64,000 bases of DNA from Rhodospirillales bacterium (GCA_017640505.1 JAEPQO010000001.1:822625-886624); one strand, 5' to 3'. Shown: positions 39,560-48,712, numbered from the stretch's first letter. The notes: generated from the letters alone by a model not told the origin. Translations and numbers: made by a program.

Positions 39560-40504
39560 ATGGATCACGCCCAAGACCTTCACGCCGTTTTACAGTGGCA
39601 CCTCGACGCCGGATGTGACGAATGCGTCGCCGACGAACCGATCGACCGCTTCCAGCTGACGGCGGAACAGGTGGCGGCATCCGCGCCTGCGGGCTCCCGG
39701 CCGCCAGCCAACAATGCGCCTGCGACCTCCCGGTCGCCAGCCCAAACTGCGCCTGCGACCTCCCGGTCGCCAGCCCAAACTGCGCCCGCGCCGTCCCCGA
39801 CGCCAGCCACAGCGCCGGTGAGTTCCCACCCGCCAGCCAACAATGCGCCCGCCGTCAGCCGCGGCACCAAGGTCGACCCACGGGAAGTGGACAACAACCG
39901 GCAGGTCAAAACGGCGATGGAACTGGCGGCGGCGGCCGAGAGCATCGATGACCTGCGCGATGCGCTGAGCGGGTTCGAAGGTTGCGCGCTTAAGAAGACC
40001 GCGACCAATCTGGTCCTCGCCGATGGGCCGGCCGATGCAAAGCTGATGTTCATCGGCGAAGCACCCGGCGCGGACGAGGACCGCCAGGGTGTCCCCTTTG
40101 TTGGACCGAGCGGGAAACTGCTGAATGCGATGCTGGAGAGCGTCGGGCTCAAGCGCGAGGACGTGCTGATTTCAAATACGGTGTTCTGGCGGCCGCCGGG
40201 CAACCGGACGCCGACGTCCCAGGAAGCCGCCGTCTGCCATCCGTTCATCGAACGGCTGGTGGAAATCGTCGATCCGGAAGTGCTGGTCTGCGTCGGCGCA
40301 CCCGCAGCGCACACCATGCTGGGTCAGACGCAGGGGATCAGCCGCCTGCGCGGCAACTGGTTCAAATTCCAGACGCCAAAGTTGTCGCATCCCATCGATG
40401 CCACGGCGCTGTTCCATCCGGCGTACCTGTTGCGCACGCCGATCAAGAAACGCGACGCTTGGGCGGATATGCGCATGATCCGGAAGCGTCTCGACGACGC
40501 CTGA
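39560..40504 (+). CDS. Uracil-DNA glycosylase (family 4/5-like) with Pro/Ala repeat linker
   Basis: A 314-residue DNA repair enzyme. The catalytic domain fills about residues 135-310, with motif 1 as GEAPGADEDRQGVPFVGPSG and motif 2 as HPAYLLR. Cysteines in FEGCALKK, AVCHPF and LVCVGAP may serve an iron-sulfur cluster, although the first CxxC of classical family 4 members is incomplete. An N-terminal helix of about 40 residues is joined to the enzyme by a Pro/Ala/Ser linker built from 11-residue repeats. ATG 39560 is the natural start; the frame is open further upstream only by chance. It is divergent from ETF-QO. Confidence 0.9.
   Translation: MDHAQDLHAVLQWHLDAGCDECVADEPIDRFQLTAEQVAASAPAGSRPPANNAPATSRSPAQTAPATSRSPAQTAPAPSPTPATAPVSSHPPANNAPAVSRGTKVDPREVDNNRQVKTAMELAAAAESIDDLRDALSGFEGCALKKTATNLVLADGPADAKLMFIGEAPGADEDRQGVPFVGPSGKLLNAMLESVGLKREDVLISNTVFWRPPGNRTPTSQEAAVCHPFIERLVEIVDPEVLVCVGAPAAHTMLGQTQGISRLRGNWFKFQTPKLSHPIDATALFHPAYLLRTPIKKRDAWADMRMIRKRLDDA
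39683..39844 (+). repeat. Five degenerate 33-bp tandem repeats within the glycosylase gene
   Basis: Each unit encodes about 11 residues of the form APATSRSPAQT. Units two and three (39716-39748 and 39749-39781) are identical over all 33 bases; the others are diverged. The in-frame period suggests slippage within a disordered linker, so unit number may vary between strains. Confidence 0.85.
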
Positions 40505-40631
40505 GGACACCCTCACATGCCCTTCACGTCCAAGTGAGGGGACTTGATTTCATTACATTAGAAAACGGTGGCATACGGGTTCTGCGCCCGCCGGACGGTG
40601 CGCAACTCAACCCGATCAGGAGACACATATA

Positions 40632-40925
40632 ATGAAACGTACCTTTTCCGCCGCTGCCATCGTCGCCGGTGCCCTCGCCACCGCCGGTGCCGCCGCCATC
40701 GCAACGCCGGTGAATGCCGCCGAGAACGTCAAATGCTACGGCGTTTCGAAAGCGGGCCAGAACGACTGTGCCGCCGGTCCGGGCACGACCTGCGCCGGCA
40801 CGTCCAAGGTCGATTACCAGGGCAATGCCTGGAAGCTGGTGCCCAAGGGGACCTGCACGACCATGGAACTGCCGGGCGACCGCAAGGGTTCGCTCGAGCC
40901 GCTGAAGCGCGACATCCCGTCGTAA
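40632..40925 (+). CDS. bufA: Bufferin precursor peptide (DUF2282, BufA-type)
   Basis: A 97-residue exported protein: signal peptide over residues 1 to about 30 (cleavage near NAA), then four cysteines C35, C46, C54 and C75 in a small DUF2282 domain. In bufferins these cysteines are modified by a multinuclear iron oxidase and then bind copper. The ATG is preceded by CAGGAG. The modifying enzyme and its partner protein follow directly, which makes the RiPP assignment strong. Which cysteines are modified in this protein is not known. Confidence 0.88.
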   Translation: MKRTFSAAAIVAGALATAGAAAIATPVNAAENVKCYGVSKAGQNDCAAGPGTTCAGTSKVDYQGNAWKLVPKGTCTTMELPGDRKGSLEPLKRDIPS

Positions 40926-40947
40926 GGCAGAGGGGCGGAGGGGGCCA

Positions 40948-41817
40948 ATGGCCATGAACGGCATCAGGACGGATCGCGCGGGCGCGGGCTTCAAGCCCAT
41001 GCATTTCGGCGCGATCCTGGAGACCCGGCCCGATGTCGGGTTCTTCGAAGTCCATGCCGAGAACTACATGGGTGCCGGCGGCCCTCCTCATGCCCAGCTC
41101 GAACGCCTTCGCGCCGATTATCCGATCAGCGTGCACGGCGTCGGCCTGTCGATCGGTGGCGCCGGACCGCTGGACGCCGTTCACCTGACCCGCCTCAAGG
41201 GTGTCGTCGACCGCTATCAGCCCGCGCTGGTGTCCGAACACCTTGCATGGTCGACGCACCAGTCAGGTTATCTGAACGACCTGCTGGCGCTGCCCTATAC
41301 CGCCGAGACGCTCGCCATCGTCACGGAGCATGTCAGCCAGGTGCAGGACGTGCTTGGCCGCAAGATCCTGCTGGAAAACCCGTCGACGTACATCACCTTC
41401 GCGGAAAGCACGTTCGATGAGGTCGACTTCATTCGCGAGGTGCAGCGCCGGACCGGCTGCGGGCTTCTGCTCGACGTCAACAACGTGTTCGTATCCGCCG
41501 TCAATCAGGGGACGCGGGCGGCGGATTATATTGACCGCTTTCCGTTGGCGCATGTTGCGCAAGTTCATCTTGCCGGGCATGCGCCGGCCGAGGACGAGAA
41601 CGGCAATGACTACCTGATCGATGCGCACGATCGCGCCGTTCCGGAAAGCGTCATGTCGCTGTTCGAGACGGCCATCGCCCGGACCGGACCCGTGCCGTCA
41701 ATGATCGAGTGGGATAACGACGTGCCCGCGTGGCCGTCCATGCTGGCCGAAATCGAAAAAATTTCGGTGGCGCTTCGCGCCACATCCAAGAAAAATGAGC
41801 TCTACGATGTGGCGTAA
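40948..41817 (+). CDS. bufB: Multinuclear non-heme iron oxidase (MNIO, DUF692), BufB-type
   Basis: A 289-residue TIM-barrel MNIO. Metal-ligand segments are visible in order: FEVHAENYMG, ISVHGVGLSIG, VSEHLAWS, ENPSTYI, LLLDVNNVFVSAVNQG, QVHLAGHA, DAHDRAVPES and MIEWDNDVP. Such enzymes oxidise cysteine residues of bufferin precursors to thiooxazole-type heterocycles. It follows bufA by 22 bases with a very strong GGAGGGGG ribosome site. Its end overlaps the start of the partner-protein gene by 23 bases. Confidence 0.93.
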   Translation: MAMNGIRTDRAGAGFKPMHFGAILETRPDVGFFEVHAENYMGAGGPPHAQLERLRADYPISVHGVGLSIGGAGPLDAVHLTRLKGVVDRYQPALVSEHLAWSTHQSGYLNDLLALPYTAETLAIVTEHVSQVQDVLGRKILLENPSTYITFAESTFDEVDFIREVQRRTGCGLLLDVNNVFVSAVNQGTRAADYIDRFPLAHVAQVHLAGHAPAEDENGNDYLIDAHDRAVPESVMSLFETAIARTGPVPSMIEWDNDVPAWPSMLAEIEKISVALRATSKKNELYDVA

Positions 41818-42571
41818 CATCCAAAATAATTTTGACGCCGCCCTCCGGGATCGCAATTTGCCGGTTCCTCCCTGTTTCATTGGAAGCGCCGCGCGTTTCG
41901 ACACCTACCGCAACAATGTTGAAACGTCATTGATCGGCGCGCTTGCCGATATCTATCCCGTGGTAAAACAACTGGTCGGCGGCGACTTCTTCAACGGGGT
42001 TGCCAGCGCATATATCCGAAAGAATCGACCGGCTTCGCCGGTGCTGTCGGAGTATGGCTATGCCTTCGGGGCTTTTATTGACACCTTCGAACCCGCCGCG
42101 TCACTGCCGTATCTGGGGGATGTCGCACGGCTCGAACGGGCCTGGCTCGATGCCTATCACGCCGAAGACATCGCGCCGCTGAAAATTCAGGCGCTCGGCG
42201 ATCTGTCGCAGTCGGCGCTGGAGCGTCTCACCTTCAAACTGCATCCGAGCGCGGCGCTCGTCACAAGCAGCCATCCGGTGGTCACGATCTGGCGGCGCCA
42301 TCAGGGTGACGCCTATCCCGATCTGGGGAATATCGAATGGGTCCCCGAGCATGCGCTGATCGTCAGGCCCGGTCTCGACGTTCATGTCCAGGCGATTCCG
42401 CAAGCGGCTTTTGACTTCTTCACTCGCCTTGCCGGCGGCGAAACATTGAGCAGCGTCTGCGACGCGCTCGCGAACGATGCCGGGTTCGATCCGTCGGCGC
42501 ATCTGGCGAACCTGTTCGGCTGCGGTGCGGTTGCCGCGCTCGATCCGGGCACCACGTACAGGGGGAACTGA
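41795..42571 (+). CDS. bufC: MNIO partner protein (DUF2063), BufC-type
   Basis: A 258-residue protein with the DUF2063 N-terminal domain (FDTYRNNVETSLIGALADIYPVV and VLSEYGYAFGAFIDTF, quoted in part) and a C-terminal winged-helix-like region. DUF2063 proteins act as substrate-recognition partners of MNIO enzymes, presenting the precursor peptide. Two starts are possible, ATG 41795 and ATG 41807; both overlap bufB. Position between bufB and a DoxX gene is the usual order. Confidence 0.88.
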   Translation: MSSTMWRNIQNNFDAALRDRNLPVPPCFIGSAARFDTYRNNVETSLIGALADIYPVVKQLVGGDFFNGVASAYIRKNRPASPVLSEYGYAFGAFIDTFEPAASLPYLGDVARLERAWLDAYHAEDIAPLKIQALGDLSQSALERLTFKLHPSAALVTSSHPVVTIWRRHQGDAYPDLGNIEWVPEHALIVRPGLDVHVQAIPQAAFDFFTRLAGGETLSSVCDALANDAGFDPSAHLANLFGCGAVAALDPGTTYRGN

Positions 42572-42573
42572 TC

Positions 42574-43134
42574 ATGTCCATCGTCAATGTCGTTACGGGA
42601 TTGCACGACCGCTTTTTCACGGCGCTGGAAAATCTCGCCGGCGGCTGGTTTCTCGGCCTCGCGGCCAGGCTCGTGTTTTCGTCCGTGTTGCTGGTCTTCT
42701 TCATCAATTCGGCGATGACCAAACTCGGGTCGGGTTTCCCCGGCATGTTCGTGCCGGCCGTCGGGGCCTATGCGCAGATCCTGCCGCCGGTCGCCGAAGC
42801 GGCGGGGTACGATCCGTCACAGATCGCGCTGTTCCCGTGGAAGCTGATCGTCCTCGCCGGCACCTGCGCCGAGCTGCTGCTGCCGATCATGCTGCTGATC
42901 GGCCTCTTCACAAGATTATCGGCGCTGAGCCTGATCGGTTTCATCGTCGTCATGAGCTTCGTCGACATCGCGTTCCACGGTTTGGATGCCCAGAGCATCG
43001 GCTTTTTCTTCGACCGGGTGCAGGACGCAATCATCGCCGACCAGCGGCTGCTCTGGATCTTCCCGCTGATCTATCTGGTACTGAAGGGCGGCGGGCCGGT
43101 GTCGGTCGACGGGTTGCTGAACCGGTCGCGCTGA
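42574..43134 (+). CDS. DoxX-family membrane protein of the bufferin operon
   Basis: A 186-residue protein with about four membrane helices (for example LVFSSVLLVFFINSAM and LLLPIMLLIGLFTRLSALSLIGFIVVMS in part). The helices match the DoxX fold. It begins two bases after the bufC stop. DoxX members often end bufferin-type operons (compare the gold- and copper-induced gig cluster of Cupriavidus); the function is unproven but probably supports redox or metal handling at the membrane. Confidence 0.85.
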   Translation: MSIVNVVTGLHDRFFTALENLAGGWFLGLAARLVFSSVLLVFFINSAMTKLGSGFPGMFVPAVGAYAQILPPVAEAAGYDPSQIALFPWKLIVLAGTCAELLLPIMLLIGLFTRLSALSLIGFIVVMSFVDIAFHGLDAQSIGFFFDRVQDAIIADQRLLWIFPLIYLVLKGGGPVSVDGLLNRSR

Positions 43135-43144
43135 CTGCCCGGGA

Positions 43145-44026
43145 TTACTTGCCGAGTGCGATTAGCACCACCGACGGCATCACCACGAACACCGCGATGA
43201 TGATCCGCAGGTTCAGGTGCTCGCGCCGGAAGATAAGCACGCTCAGCAGCATGGAAAAGATCGGCGAGGCGGCAACGATCGGCACCACCGTGACGATGGA
43301 GCCGTTCAGCAGCGCGGTGTTGAGCGCCAGGATCGCGGAACCGAACATGGTGCCGGCAAGCAAAAACCAGTAGACGCCGGCCTTCGACTGCTTGAGCGGC
43401 TTGCGCTCTTTTTTCATCAGGTGCAGCGTCGCCGTCAGCATCAATGACACCGTGAACCCGACCAGCCCCGCGAAATAGGGATCGGGAATGTATTCCATGC
43501 CGATCTTGGTCAGGCCGTGCCCGAACGAGCGGATCATCGCTGCGCCGACCGGCAGCGCCAGGGCCCACAGCGGCCACGTTGCCGGGATGCGTTTGTCGCG
43601 CCGGGTCAGGATCAGCACCGCCGTGATGATGCCCAGCGTGCCGAGCGCGACCTGCCACGTCAGAAGCTCGCCCAGGATCAGGATGCCGAAGGCCGTGCCG
43701 AACAGCGGCGAGGTCGCCGCCAGCGTCGTCGTCAGCGTCGGGCCTATGAGCCGGATCGCCGCCACCGACAGGTTCGCCGACAGCGCCGGGCGGATCAGCC
43801 CGAGCCCGACGAAGATCAGCGCCGCCGGGTGCAGGAAATAGTCCGGGTTCAGCATCACCGGCGCCGCCAGCCAGTAAATGCCGGCGCTGGAACCGATCGA
43901 CAGCATGGTGCCGGCGCGGGCGTCGATGGACTGCAGGCCGATATGCTGGATCTGGCCGCCGAGCGCGAACAGGAACGCAGCGATCAGGGCCAGGCCGTAC
44001 GGCGGAATGATGACGTCGGTGATCAA
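43145..44026 (-). CDS. DMT-superfamily (EamA-type) transporter
   Basis: A 293-residue membrane protein with ten predicted helices in two EamA halves; the first half includes LALIAAFLFALGGQIQHIG and the second GVYWFLLAGTMFGSAILALN. The start is a TTG at 44026, supported by AGGAG seven bases upstream; no ATG gives a complete first helix. It is convergent with the bufferin operon and divergent from the SDR gene. Such transporters usually export metabolites; the substrate is unknown. Confidence 0.88.
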   Translation of the reverse strand: MITDVIIPPYGLALIAAFLFALGGQIQHIGLQSIDARAGTMLSIGSSAGIYWLAAPVMLNPDYFLHPAALIFVGLGLIRPALSANLSVAAIRLIGPTLTTTLAATSPLFGTAFGILILGELLTWQVALGTLGIITAVLILTRRDKRIPATWPLWALALPVGAAMIRSFGHGLTKIGMEYIPDPYFAGLVGFTVSLMLTATLHLMKKERKPLKQSKAGVYWFLLAGTMFGSAILALNTALLNGSIVTVVPIVAASPIFSMLLSVLIFRREHLNLRIIIAVFVVMPSVVLIALGK

Positions 44027-44134
44027 GAGTTACTCCTGCCCGGAACCGGACGGACCGGGGTGTCTGCTTGGCGATTGTGCACCGATCGGGCATGCTCTGC
44101 AAAACAACTCAATGATCCCGAGAGGAGGCATGTC

Positions 44135-44818
44135 ATGGCCGAAGACCGCTTTGCATTGATCGTGGGCGCCGGGCAGGGATTGAGCGCATCGCTCGCCCGC
44201 CGTGCCCGTGCCGAGGGCATGACGCCGCTGCTGGCGGCGCGTAACACGGAAAAGCTCGCCGACCTGCTCGATGTCGTCGACGGCCACGTGCACGCCTGCG
44301 ACGTGTCCGAGCCGGCCTCGGTGCGCGGCCTGTTCGACTGGGCGACAACCGAATTCGGTGTCCCGGAACTGGTGGTGTTCAACCCGTCGGCGCGCGTGCG
44401 CGGTCCCATTGCGGAGCTCGATCCCGACGAGGTCCGGAACGTGCTGGCGGTTTCCGCATTCGGCGGCTTCCTTGTCGGTCAGGCGGCGGCAAAGGCGATG
44501 CTGCCGCGCGGTTCCGGCTCGATCCTGTTCACCGGCGCGTCGGCGAGCGTCAAGGGCTACGTCCATTCCGCGTCGTTCGCGATGGGCAAGTTCGCGCTGC
44601 GCGGCCTGGCGCAGTCGATGGCGCGGGAACTGGCGCCCAAGGGCATCCACGTCGGCCATTTCGTGATCGACGGCGGCATCGGCGAAAGCGAGGACGAGGA
44701 TAATCCGAACAAGCTCGACCCGGACGACATCGCCGACACCTACTTCCACATTCATCACCAGCCGAAATCGGCCTGGACGTGGGAAGTGGAACTGCGGCCG
44801 TTCGTCGAAAACTTCTGA
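44135..44818 (+). CDS. Short-chain dehydrogenase/reductase family protein
   Basis: A 227-residue SDR. The nucleotide-binding motif appears as VGAGQGLSASLARRA (a variant of TGxxxGxG). The active-site serine is in FTGASASVKGY, but the usual YxxxK reads SFAMGKFALRG, with phenylalanine or alanine where the catalytic tyrosine should be and the lysine retained. The enzyme may therefore be atypical or non-catalytic in the classical sense. GAGGAGG precedes the start at 44135. It converges with the MmgE/PrpD gene; no pathway is evident. Confidence 0.85.
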   Translation: MAEDRFALIVGAGQGLSASLARRARAEGMTPLLAARNTEKLADLLDVVDGHVHACDVSEPASVRGLFDWATTEFGVPELVVFNPSARVRGPIAELDPDEVRNVLAVSAFGGFLVGQAAAKAMLPRGSGSILFTGASASVKGYVHSASFAMGKFALRGLAQSMARELAPKGIHVGHFVIDGGIGESEDEDNPNKLDPDDIADTYFHIHHQPKSAWTWEVELRPFVENF

Positions 44819-44819
44819 C

Positions 44820-46205
44820 CTAGTTCCCCGAGATGGCATAGGTCAGACTTTCGACCTCGTCGGCGCGATCCAGCGCGAACACCATGTCGCGCACCGCCTG
44901 CGCCTTGTCCGCGCCCAGCACGCCGCCGGCAAGCGCCATGTACTTGGCTTCGACCTCGTCCGGACTCAGCGGATTGTCGGGCGAGCCCTTGCGGTGCGTC
45001 ACCGTTTCTTCAAAGGTGCGGCCGTCCGTGGTGGTGACGCGCACGCGCGCCATGTGCCGGAACGCCGGCCCCCTGGCCTCGATCTCCGGATCGACCTCGG
45101 CGGAAATCCTGTTGATGAAGGCGAGGACTTCCGGCTCCCGGATGGCGTCATCGGTGAACTGTTCGGTAAAGGCGCGGCCGTGAAACGCGATCATGGCGAG
45201 GCCGTAATAGATGTTCATCTGCGCCGCCGTGATGCTCTGCGCTTCGTATGGCCAGGCACAATGAACGTACGTCGGGTTGCTCACCCCGGCACGGATTGCC
45301 GCAATGTCAGCAGGTTTCAGGCCGTGTTTTTCGCGGATCGCCGACAGCGCATCCAGCGCGGCGTGGATCGACGTCACCGTGGCATGCGGCTTGAACCCGG
45401 TGGCTGCCGTTTCCCAGATGTCACCCAGGCCACCGGTCACGCGGTCCAGCTCGATCTTGCCGGAAAACGCAGCGAGGAAGCCGCCATAGTCTGCCTCGAC
45501 CACGTCCGAAATGCCGGTGAAACCGTCCCGCGCCAGCAGCGCGCCGCGCACCCCCGCCTCGGCGGCGTTGCCGGAGTGCAGTCTTTTGACCATCGCCCCT
45601 TCCTGCGCCGCCATCAGGCCGGCACCGAGCGATCCGGCGATGCCCATCGCATTCAGGGTCTCGTCCGCTGACAGGTTCATCAGCCGCGCCGCCGTCGCCG
45701 CCGCGGTAAACGGGCCGATGACGCCCTGCGGATGAAAGCCGCGCAGCAACAGATCGGTGCCTGCCGCGGCACCAATCCGGTTGCCGGCTTCATACCCGGC
45801 GACGATGGCCGTCAGCACGTCGCGACCGGATGCACCGCCAAGGTATTCGGCGGTATTCAGCGCCACCGGCACGGCGATGGAATTGGGGTGCAGGATGGCG
45901 TCGCGATGAATGTCGTCCAGTTCGAAGGCGTGGCCCGCCGTCGCGTTGACCAGCACGGCACCACTTAGCGGGAACGAGCGCCTGGCGCCGATCACGGTGG
46001 CCGCCGGTACGCCGCCTTCGCCGGCGATCATGTCGGCGACCTTTCGCGTCCACGGCAGACCGGCGCCGACCAGACAGCAGGCGATACCGTCGAGGACGGA
46101 CAGTTTCAGATGCGCGATGACCTGGCCCGGAACCCGTTCGAATGTAAGCGCAGAAGTAAATTCGGCCATGACGCGCGACGCGCCGGCCCTGGAGTCGTTT
46201 TTCAT
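44820..46205 (-). CDS. MmgE/PrpD-family protein
   Basis: A 461-residue member of the MmgE/PrpD family. Typical stretches are DGIACCLVGAGLPWTRKVAD, NATAGHAFELDDIHRDAILHP (in part AGHAFELDD) and RGFHPQGVIGPFTAAAT. Relatives include 2-methylcitrate dehydratase and cis-aconitate decarboxylase, but many members have other dicarboxylate or tricarboxylate substrates. No prpB or prpC is nearby, so a methylcitrate role is not supported. ATG 46205 is used; the open frame upstream runs through the slt promoter. Confidence 0.88.
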   Translation of the reverse strand: MKNDSRAGASRVMAEFTSALTFERVPGQVIAHLKLSVLDGIACCLVGAGLPWTRKVADMIAGEGGVPAATVIGARRSFPLSGAVLVNATAGHAFELDDIHRDAILHPNSIAVPVALNTAEYLGGASGRDVLTAIVAGYEAGNRIGAAAGTDLLLRGFHPQGVIGPFTAAATAARLMNLSADETLNAMGIAGSLGAGLMAAQEGAMVKRLHSGNAAEAGVRGALLARDGFTGISDVVEADYGGFLAAFSGKIELDRVTGGLGDIWETAATGFKPHATVTSIHAALDALSAIREKHGLKPADIAAIRAGVSNPTYVHCAWPYEAQSITAAQMNIYYGLAMIAFHGRAFTEQFTDDAIREPEVLAFINRISAEVDPEIEARGPAFRHMARVRVTTTDGRTFEETVTHRKGSPDNPLSPDEVEAKYMALAGGVLGADKAQAVRDMVFALDRADEVESLTYAISGN

Positions 46206-46365
46206 TGTCTGTTGCCTTCCCGAAAGTCTTTTTTTCAGTGTAGCGGACGCGCCAGACGATCCAAACGTTGAAATCGGTGAAAAATTTAACAAAAACCCAT
46301 GATCTTGCGGCGATTCCCGGGATCGGCTAAAAATATGGTGAATAAGGGACTGAGGGGTTCGTCCA

Positions 46366-48192
46366 TTGACGAAGACGAGAAAAGGTCTTCGCCCGGCGCA
46401 TTTTATAGCCGCGGCGGCACTGGGGATTCTGATTGCTGTTTCGGCGTTCGTGCCTGTGGGTTCGGCGCAGCCGCGCATGCCGATGACCCGTGCACTGGAT
46501 GCCGGTCAGCTGCCGCAAATCCTGGGTGACGAGGACGTCCGTCTCTACCAGCGAATTTTCGAGGTACAGGAAGACGGCGACTGGAAAACCGCGGACAAGC
46601 TGATTGACCGCCTTTCGGATCCGTTGCTGATGGGGCATGTGCTGTATCAGCGCTACATGCACCCGACCAAGTACCGCTCCAAATACAAGGAACTGAAGGA
46701 CTGGATGCAGTCGTATGCCGACCATCCGTCGGCGACGCGTATATATAAACTGGCACTGCGCCGCCGTCCTTCGAACTGGCGGATGCCGGTGCCACCGAAG
46801 GTGCTGGCCGATGCCGGCGTGCTGCAGCACCGTCCGTCCTTCAAGCGTATCCACATTCCCGGGAAATCCCGTTCCGCCGGTGAGCGCCGCAAGGCGCGGA
46901 ACATCCGCTATCAGATCAAGCGCACGCTGCGCCGTGGCCATACGCTGACCGCCAAGCGGCTTATCCAGCAGGCGTCGACGAGGCAGTACCTGTCGGCTGC
47001 CGAATACGATGAAGCGCGCGTCGGTCTCGCCAAGGGCTACTTCATCGACGGCCGCGACGACTGGGGACTCGACTGGGCACTTCCGGCGCTCAAACGCTCG
47101 GGCAAGTATCTGCCGGAGGGGCACTGGACGGCGGGGCTGCTCTTCTGGCGCGCCGAAAAATATGCCGATGCGGCAACCCATTTCAAAGCGGCTGCCGACA
47201 ATCCCAACGTTTCCGAGTGGATGGGCTCCGCGGCCGCGTTCTGGGCGGCACGTTCGTTCATGGCGGCGCAGGATCCCAAGCAGGTGCTCGCCCTTCTGGA
47301 ACGGGCCGCCGCGCATCCGCGGACGTTCTACGGGCTCCTGGCGACGCGCTTGCTGGGACGCGATCTTCCGTTCAACTGGGCGCCGCCCGCGTTCAAGGGC
47401 GATACGCTGGCGCGGTTGTCCGAAAATCCGCGTGGCCGCCGCACGATTGCGCTGATGCAGGTGGGTGACAATATCCGTGCCGAAGCGGAGCTGAAGGACC
47501 TGATCCGCGGTTCCGACCGCCCGCTGCTGGAAGGCATTCACGCCCTGGCGGCGCGTGGCAATATGGCGTCGATCGCCGTCCGGCTCGACACGCTGCTCTA
47601 TCCCGACGGCGGTGGATACGACGGCGCGCTTTACCCGATCCCGGATTACATTCCCGTCGACGGTTTTACCGTCGACCGGGCGCTGGTCTATGCGCTGATC
47701 CGCCAGGAAAGCCGCTTCAATCCCAAGGCCAAGAGCTGGGCCGGCGCGCGCGGTCTGATGCAGCTGATGCCGGGTACGGCACGCTTCGTGGCGCGCTCGA
47801 CCGGCATGCGTCTTCGCGAACGCTCCAAGCTTTATACGCCGGAAACCAACCTTGAGCTGGGACAGCGCTATATCGAAATGCTGCTCGACGAACGCGACGT
47901 GTCGATGAACCTGTTCCAGCTTGCCGTGGCGTGGAACGGCGGACCGGGCAACCTGCGCAAGTGGAAGCGCCGCACCAAGCACCTCGACGATCCGATTTTC
48001 TTTATCGAGAGCATTCCGTCGTTTGAAACCCGCACCTTTGTCGAAAGGGTGTTGACCAACTTCTGGATTTACCGCCATCGTCTGGGCCAGGACACGCCGT
48101 CGCTTGATGCCGTCGCGCGTGGAGAATGGCCGCTCTATCAGGCCCTGGGTCCGGGAAATTCGGAGGTTGCCGCCAATGCCCCTCTCAAGTGA
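46366..48192 (+). CDS. slt: Soluble lytic murein transglycosylase
   Basis: A 608-residue periplasmic enzyme. A signal peptide (FIAAAALGILIAVSAFVPVGSA) is followed by a long helical superhelix domain and a C-terminal SLT catalytic domain. The catalytic glutamate lies in IRQESRFNPKAKSWAGARGLMQLMPGTA (here IRQESRFNP), and AWNGGPGNL is the following motif. It cleaves peptidoglycan to 1,6-anhydromuramic products. The start is a TTG at 46366 with GAGGGG eight bases upstream; no ATG would keep the signal peptide. It overlaps moaB by 17 bases. Confidence 0.93.
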   Translation: MTKTRKGLRPAHFIAAAALGILIAVSAFVPVGSAQPRMPMTRALDAGQLPQILGDEDVRLYQRIFEVQEDGDWKTADKLIDRLSDPLLMGHVLYQRYMHPTKYRSKYKELKDWMQSYADHPSATRIYKLALRRRPSNWRMPVPPKVLADAGVLQHRPSFKRIHIPGKSRSAGERRKARNIRYQIKRTLRRGHTLTAKRLIQQASTRQYLSAAEYDEARVGLAKGYFIDGRDDWGLDWALPALKRSGKYLPEGHWTAGLLFWRAEKYADAATHFKAAADNPNVSEWMGSAAAFWAARSFMAAQDPKQVLALLERAAAHPRTFYGLLATRLLGRDLPFNWAPPAFKGDTLARLSENPRGRRTIALMQVGDNIRAEAELKDLIRGSDRPLLEGIHALAARGNMASIAVRLDTLLYPDGGGYDGALYPIPDYIPVDGFTVDRALVYALIRQESRFNPKAKSWAGARGLMQLMPGTARFVARSTGMRLRERSKLYTPETNLELGQRYIEMLLDERDVSMNLFQLAVAWNGGPGNLRKWKRRTKHLDDPIFFIESIPSFETRTFVERVLTNFWIYRHRLGQDTPSLDAVARGEWPLYQALGPGNSEVAANAPLK

Positions 48193-48709
48193 TCGCGAGT
48201 TCAAAGTCGTCAACATCGCCGTTCTGACCGTGTCCGATACGCGGACGCTGGAAGACGACCGTTCCGGCGATACGCTGGTCGCGCGGTTGACGGAGGCCGG
48301 GCATTTCCTCGCCGACCGGCGGATTTGCAAGGATGATACCAGCGTCATTGCGGCGGTGTTCCGGGAATGGGTCGCCGACCCGGGGATCGACGCCATCATT
48401 TCCACCGGCGGCACGGGTGTGACCGGCCGGGACGTCACGCCCGAGGCCTTGAAGCAAGTGACCGACAAGGAAATTCCGGGTTTTGGCGAGTTGTTCCGCT
48501 GGATCAGTTACCAGAAGATCGGCACATCGACCGTGCAGTCCCGCGCCACGGCGGCGGTTGCCGACGGCACTTACATTTTCGTCCTGCCGGGGTCCACGGG
48601 CGCGTGCAAGGACGCCTGGGACGAAATCCTCGTGCATCAGCTTGATTACCGCTTCATGCCGTGCAATTTCGTTGAACTCATGCCGCGCCTCAACGAACAC
48701 AAGGCCTGA
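48176..48709 (+). CDS. moaB: Molybdenum cofactor biosynthesis protein B
   Basis: A 177-residue MoaB/MogA-fold protein. The molybdopterin-binding motif is STGGTGVTGRDVTPEAL, and the segments DTRTLEDDRSGD and ATAAVADGTYIFVLPGSTGA complete the pattern. It works in adenylylation of molybdopterin. The ATG at 48176 lies inside the end of slt, with GGAGG nine bases upstream, so translation is probably coupled. The HAD gene begins four bases after its stop. Confidence 0.92.
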   Translation: MPLSSDREFKVVNIAVLTVSDTRTLEDDRSGDTLVARLTEAGHFLADRRICKDDTSVIAAVFREWVADPGIDAIISTGGTGVTGRDVTPEALKQVTDKEIPGFGELFRWISYQKIGTSTVQSRATAAVADGTYIFVLPGSTGACKDAWDEILVHQLDYRFMPCNFVELMPRLNEHKA

Positions 48710-48712
48710 GCC

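Noticed and set aside
39683-39844. CRISPR-like array
   Set aside because: The repeats are in-frame tandem units without spacers inside a coding gene. No CRISPR array or cas gene was seen anywhere in the window.
44820-46205. 2-methylcitrate dehydratase PrpD
   Set aside because: No prpB, prpC or propionate regulator is nearby; the family is too broad for that name.
46327-48468. A 713-codon minus-strand open frame across slt and moaB
   Set aside because: Antisense shadow of two well-defined genes; no domain can be recognised.
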